A stretch of 38,862 nt of DNA. Source: Campylobacteraceae bacterium. GTDB taxonomy: Bacteria; Campylobacterota; Campylobacteria; Campylobacterales; Sulfurovaceae. The translations under genes were made by a program, and so were the position numbers. The DNA lies in the NCBI GenBank assembly GCA_027081405.1, contig JALWKO010000064.1, forward strand, positions 1-38,862, written 5' to 3'. Shown piece after piece: positions 35,822-38,862 of the stretch; position 1 is the stretch's first letter; each line of letters opens with the position of its first letter. Below the pieces are notes generated by a model. That model was given only the letters and a program-made list of their open reading frames with translations, was not told where the DNA came from and did no database searches.

Positions 35822-36163
35822 ATGAGCAAACTGGAGGAGAAAATCTCCCAATATCAGGCCGAGGCCAAGAAACTGAAGCTGGGGCTCGACGCAGCCCTGA
35901 TCGACAAGGTGACCCGGGGTCTGGGGCCCTCCATCTACCGCAAAGACGCCGAGACCGTCTCCTGCTCCGATCCGGGAGAGCTGGAGCGGGTCCGGAAAAA
36001 CTTCCTGCAGAAAAAGCTGGGCCTCACCGACGACGAAGCCAAGCTCGACGCGGCGATCAAAGAGGTGTGCGAAAAAATGGGCAGCTCCAACCGCAACAAA
36101 TACCGTGCCCTCTTCTACGCCCTTCTGGCCAAAAAATTCGGCAAGGAATCGGTCTACGCCTGA
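35822..36163 (+). CDS. DUF2853-family small protein
   Basis: A 113-aa protein that matches the pattern of the DUF2853 family as I recall it: KLKLGLDAALIDKVTRGLGPSIYRKDAETVSCSDPGELERVRKNFL, then LGLTD, then a helical second half ending KYRALFYALLAKKFGKE. The function is unknown. It is predicted all-alpha and soluble, with no signal peptide. ATG 35822 is fixed by AAGGAGG at 35810-35816 with 5-nt spacing; the frame is open farther upstream through queF, which is an artefact of GC-rich sequence. Its 3' end overlaps the minus-strand 41-codon ORF by 10 bases. Confidence 0.8.
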   Translation: MSKLEEKISQYQAEAKKLKLGLDAALIDKVTRGLGPSIYRKDAETVSCSDPGELERVRKNFLQKKLGLTDDEAKLDAAIKEVCEKMGSSNRNKYRALFYALLAKKFGKESVYA

Positions 36164-36279
36164 ATTCGGGGGCTTCGCCCCATCGTATATCCCCGCAGAA
36201 AGGCCGCCAGTTCCGCGGCGGTTTCCACCCCGAAGGCCATCGCCAGTTTCAGCAGATCCCGTTCTGTCCGGATATTCAT
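36154..36279 (-). CDS. Small (41-aa) divergent ORF next to the S24 repressor
   Basis: A 41-codon ORF from ATG (36279-36277) to TAG (36156-36154), preceded by GGAGAG with good spacing. The product reads MNIRTERDLLKLAMAFG..., followed by VETAAELAAFLRGYT, and looks alpha-helical; the repeating hydrophobic pattern with 'FGVETAAELAAFL' faintly resembles a helix-turn-helix, but it is too short to assign. It points away from the S24 repressor gene, with nested palindromes between the two, an arrangement like a repressor and its regulated divergent gene. It overlaps the end of the DUF2853-type gene by 10 bases. Expression is unproven. Confidence 0.5.
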   Translation of the reverse strand: MNIRTERDLLKLAMAFGVETAAELAAFLRGYTMGRSPRIQA

Positions 36280-36319
36280 CGTCTCTCCTTTTTGTTCTCT
36301 CTTCCAGCACTTTAGCTTT

Positions 36320-36366
36320 TGAAATGACAATTTGGCATAAATATTTCAAAATGAAATATCATTTCA
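36320..36366. promoter_or_regulatory. Nested inverted repeats, putative operator of the S24 repressor
   Basis: The inner palindrome ATATTTCA-AAA-TGAAATAT (36341-36359) has perfect 8-bp arms. The outer pair TGAAATGA (36320-36327) and TCATTTCA (36359-36366) is also a perfect inverted repeat, so TGAAAT occurs four times with alternating orientation. The site lies between the divergent small ORF and the repressor, overlapping probable promoter sequence on both sides. Binding by the S24 protein is inferred. Confidence 0.6.
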
Positions 36367-36415
36367 GGAAAAATGTGCTAAATTTTTAAAAATACATTGC
36401 ACAAAAGGGAAAACG

Positions 36416-37072
36416 ATGAACGATTTTCACGAGATCATTGAGCGGCTCAAGGATATCATTTCGTCCAAAAAGATCGGCGGCAAGGTCTATGACAAAGATG
36501 TAGCGGCGGAGCTTGGGATCGCCCAAGCGACCTTCGCGACGATGAAAAAGCGGGGTTCGATTCCCTACCGGGAGATCATGGAGTTTTGCGCCCGTCGCAA
36601 GATCAGTATCAACTGGCTCTTTTTCGACCAACCCGCCGAAATGCTGATCGAGGAGACCCAGAAGTTTTTCCGGGTCCGGTATTTCGCCGATCTGCGGGCC
36701 AGCGCCGGGGGCGGAGCGGAGGTTTTCGACGAAGGGTACGAGTACATCGACGTGGATCGCACCCTCATCGAGACGATGCTCGGCACCCTTCCCAGCGGAG
36801 AGATCGAAGCGATCCACGTCGAAGGGGAGTCGATGGAACCCACCCTCATGGACGGCTCGATCGTCTTCGTCGACCGGACCCAGACCGATCCGAGTAAGGA
36901 CGGGATTTTCATCGCCTCCACCGCCAACGGGCTCTTCATCAAACGGATCCGACGCCGGGCCGACGGGATGGTGGAGCTGATCTCCGACAACCCTCTCTAC
37001 GCACCGGAGATCCTCTCCCCCGAAGAGGTGCGGATCGTGGGAAAAGTGGTCGGAAACGTGGAGCGGCTCTGA
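36416..37072 (+). CDS. S24-family (LexA/CI-like) transcriptional repressor
   Basis: A 218-aa regulator with an N-terminal helix-turn-helix (DKDVAAELGIAQATFATMKKRGSIP, CI-type) and a C-terminal S24 peptidase. The Ser/Lys dyad is Ser139 in VEGESMEPTL and Lys176 in LFIKRIRR, spaced 37 residues as in LexA. A possible self-cleavage site is Ala97-Gly98 in RASAGGG. Such proteins repress until damage-induced RecA triggers self-cleavage. ATG 36416 follows AAAAGGGA. The palindromes at 36320-36366 probably form its operator, implying autoregulation and control of the divergent 41-codon ORF. It may be a prophage remnant or a stand-alone stress regulator; no other phage genes are near. Confidence 0.88.
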   Translation: MNDFHEIIERLKDIISSKKIGGKVYDKDVAAELGIAQATFATMKKRGSIPYREIMEFCARRKISINWLFFDQPAEMLIEETQKFFRVRYFADLRASAGGGAEVFDEGYEYIDVDRTLIETMLGTLPSGEIEAIHVEGESMEPTLMDGSIVFVDRTQTDPSKDGIFIASTANGLFIKRIRRRADGMVELISDNPLYAPEILSPEEVRIVGKVVGNVERL

Positions 37073-37147
37073 GGATCGCGGCAGATCGGATGCCGGACAG
37101 GTCGACGATCGGCAGGGACGACCTTCGGGCGGATGGACAGATGGAGA

Positions 37148-38197
37148 CTATGCTTCGGGATCGAGAAAAAGGATCTCTTCGGGGGGGATCGATACGGCAC
37201 AGCCCCCCTCGCAACCGGCGGCGTCACGGGGGAGCGTGATCTCGATCGTTTCGCGGCTTCCGGTGGGGATGAAACGGATCCGGCGGGCGGGGAGCGTTTC
37301 GAGGATCCTGCACTCCCCTTCGATCCGGTTGGGGGCGGCGGAGTCGTGATCGGTACAGACGATCCCGTCGGAGCGGAAGGCGACGCGGAAGGGCGTACGA
37401 TCCGGAAGGGGAGCGTGGCTCTGCAGGCGGATCCCCAGCGCAGGGATTTCGACGATCCGGCCCTTTCCGTCTGCGACGCGGGCGTCGAAGATGTTGACGA
37501 TCCCCAGGTAGCGGGCGACCGCTTCGGAGGCGGGGCGGCGGAAAAGCTCCTCCTTCGTGCCGCTTTGGCGGATCTGTCCGTCGATGAGGATCGAGATCGT
37601 GTCGGCGAGGGTGAACGCCTCCTCCAGGTCGTGGGTCACCAGGACGACGGCGGTATCGAAGGTCTCGACGAGGAAACGGGTCAGTTCCCAGAGCTCCCGG
37701 CGCAGCGGTCGATCGAGAGCTCCGAAAGGCTCATCGAGCAGCAAGGCGTCGGGGCGGGGAGCCAGCGCCCGCACCAAGGCCACCCGCTGGCGCTCTCCGC
37801 CGCTGAGGGTGTCGGGTTTGCGCGCGAGCAGGGGGCGGATCGACGCCGCGTCGATCAGGCGGTCGATGTGGCCTCCCAAAGGGGCTGGATCGAGCCCGCG
37901 TGCCCGGATCCCGTAAAGGATGTTCGCTTCGACACTCAGATGGGGGAAAAGAGCCAGATGCTGGGGGAGGTATCCGAATCCCCGTTTGTGGACCGGAAGG
38001 GTGTGGATGGGGCGCTCCCCGCGGAGGATCGATCCCCCCTCAAGGGGGTGGAGTCCCAGCAGGGCCGCTACGAGGGTGCTTTTGCCCGCTCCGGAGGGGC
38101 CCAGCAGGGCGTGGCAGCTTCCCCGTTCGATCCGCAGGTCGATCGGCCCCAGGCGGAAATCGCCGTGGGTGAGCGTGAGCCCTTCGATCCGGATCAT
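37148..38197 (-). CDS. modC: Molybdate/tungstate ABC transporter ATP-binding protein (ModC-like)
   Basis: The ATPase of an oxyanion importer. The 349-aa product starts MIRIEGLTLTHGDFRLGPID and has Walker A LLGPSGAGKST, the Q-loop region GFGYLPQHLALFPHL, signature LSGGERQR, Walker B ALLLDEPFGALD and switch His in VLVTHDLEEA. After about residue 230 there is a TOBE/Mop-like C-terminal region (RFIPTGSRETIEITLPRD). Start at 38197 overlaps the modB stop (ATGA on the minus strand). The substrate is inferred from the modB partner and the nearby Moco genes; sulfate or other ions are less likely. It converges with the S24 repressor across 75 bp with no clear terminator. Confidence 0.85.
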   Translation of the reverse strand: MIRIEGLTLTHGDFRLGPIDLRIERGSCHALLGPSGAGKSTLVAALLGLHPLEGGSILRGERPIHTLPVHKRGFGYLPQHLALFPHLSVEANILYGIRARGLDPAPLGGHIDRLIDAASIRPLLARKPDTLSGGERQRVALVRALAPRPDALLLDEPFGALDRPLRRELWELTRFLVETFDTAVVLVTHDLEEAFTLADTISILIDGQIRQSGTKEELFRRPASEAVARYLGIVNIFDARVADGKGRIVEIPALGIRLQSHAPLPDRTPFRVAFRSDGIVCTDHDSAAPNRIEGECRILETLPARRIRFIPTGSRETIEITLPRDAAGCEGGCAVSIPPEEILFLDPEA

Positions 38198-38862
38198 CCT
38201 CGCCCCTTGCGTTCCAGCAGCGCATGGGCCCCGAAGAGCGCCCCCAGGCCGATCGTCACGAGGATCACGATGAGGGTGACCGTCCCCGTGATGTCGGCGG
38301 TCTCCAGACGCATGAAAATGGCGATGGGGAGGGTCTCGGTCCGCATCGCCATGGTCCCGGCCACGGTGATCGTCGCTCCGAATTCCCCCAGCGCCTTGGC
38401 CCAGGTGAGGATCGCAGCGGAGGCGATCCCCCGTCGGGCCAGAGGGAGTGAAACGGTCCGAAACAGATACCCGGGGCTCGCCCCCAGGGTCCGGGCAGTG
38501 CTCTCCAGCTCCGGCGGAATCTCGTCGAAGGCGCTTTTGACGAAACGGACCGCCACCCCCAGCACCGTGGCGAACTGGGCCAGCACGATCCCCCAGAAGG
38601 CGAAAACGAAGGTGAGCAGGTGTTCTTGGATCCACTCCCCCAGGGGGTTGTTGAAAAAGATCAGGAGCATCGCCCCCAGGGCCGCAGGGGAGACGATCAT
38701 CGGAAACTCCAGCAGGGTATCGATCAGCCGCCGTCCCCGGAAACGGTAGCGGGAGAGGGCGTATCCGGCGGGGAGCGCGACGAGCAGCGCCATCGCAGCG
38801 GCGAGGGTGGCCGCTTCGAGGCTCAAGCCGATCGAAAAGAGGGTCCGTTCGGAGCGGAGGGT
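38194..38862 (-). CDS. modB: Molybdate/tungstate ABC transporter permease (ModB-like), 5' end cut by the window
   Basis: An inner-membrane permease with several hydrophobic helices. The EAA-like cytoplasmic loop, LESTARTLGASPGYLFRTVSLP, is clear, and ALGEFGATITVAGTMAMRTETLPIAIF matches the ModB/WtpB family. The frame is still open at the window edge (12 extra codons, reading TLRSERTLFSIG before the first TTG at 38826), and because ModB normally begins with a longer N-terminus, the true start is outside. The stop overlaps the modC start. Tungstate or molybdate cannot be separated by sequence. The substrate-binding protein (modA) is presumably upstream, outside the window. Confidence 0.85.
   Translation of the reverse strand, partial: TLRSERTLFSIGLSLEAATLAAAMALLVALPAGYALSRYRFRGRRLIDTLLEFPMIVSPAALGAMLLIFFNNPLGEWIQEHLLTFVFAFWGIVLAQFATVLGVAVRFVKSAFDEIPPELESTARTLGASPGYLFRTVSLPLARRGIASAAILTWAKALGEFGATITVAGTMAMRTETLPIAIFMRLETADITGTVTLIVILVTIGLGALFGAHALLERKGRG

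Noticed and set aside
37073-37147. Terminator between the S24 repressor and modC
   Set aside because: I could not find a stable stem with a T-run on either strand; only weak partial inverted repeats are present.
37133-38749. Plus-strand open frame of 538 codons opposite modC/modB
   Set aside because: The minus-strand frames carry complete ABC transporter motifs; the plus frame is Gly/Asp/Glu-rich low-complexity antisense.

Overview
The window looks like a chromosome segment of a GC-rich member of the Campylobacterota (Sulfurovum/Nitratifractor-like). The evidence is a complete bacterial N-linked glycosylation (pgl) locus in Campylobacter-like gene order, a futalosine-pathway menaquinone gene (mqnA), a small single-domain QueF, and T-rich promoters with a TAYAATC -10 element and no clear -35. 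The genus is an inference from gene content. No rRNA, tRNA, CRISPR array or insertion sequence was seen.

Layout. (1) 1-2850: the end of accB, then accC (acetyl-CoA carboxylase), followed by a Uma2-family nuclease and a single-chain MNT-HEPN protein that looks like a fused toxin-antitoxin. (2) 2847-26781: a roughly 24-kb glycan locus on the + strand: UDP-glucuronate epimerase, pglK flippase, a variable block of glycosyltransferases, methyltransferases and an AsnB-like amidotransferase, then a pglJ/pglH-like gene, pglB, pglA, pglC, a six-gene acyl cassette (FkbH-like, ACP, KAS III, ACP, SDR, VOC), and pglD, pglE, pglF. Most genes from 13940 onward overlap at ATGA or by a few bases, so they are probably translated as one coupled unit. 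(3) 26796-28840: gltX, tail to tail with mqnA. (4) 28841-31466: molybdenum-cofactor genes moaD, moaE and moeA, separated by unusual spacers of 7-bp-period repeats and hairpins. (5) 31626-36163: gyrB, a degenerate GGDEF/EAL membrane protein, queF and a DUF2853-type gene. (6) 36154-37072: a 41-codon minus-strand ORF divergent from an S24 (LexA/CI-type) repressor, with nested palindromes between them. (7) 37148-38862: modC and modB (molybdate/tungstate uptake) on the minus strand, running off the window.

How the genes work together. PglF, PglE and PglD make UDP-diNAc-bacillosamine; PglC puts it on undecaprenyl phosphate; PglA, the PglJ/H-like enzyme and the other transferases extend it; PglK flips it; PglB transfers it to asparagine. 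The epimerase and AsnB-like protein suggest an amidated uronic acid. The methyltransferases and the ACP cassette suggest methylated or acylated sugars, possibly with a glyceryl-derived group. The Moco genes and the Mod transporter serve molybdo/tungsto-enzymes.

Most notable: the ACP/FkbH cassette between pglC and pglD; three copies of a composite heptamer-plus-hairpin repeat around moaD/moaE; two sharp GC changes inside glycosyltransferase genes (near 9931 and 11160), which suggest intragenic recombination; the fused MNT-HEPN protein; and the divergent microgene and operator next to the S24 repressor.
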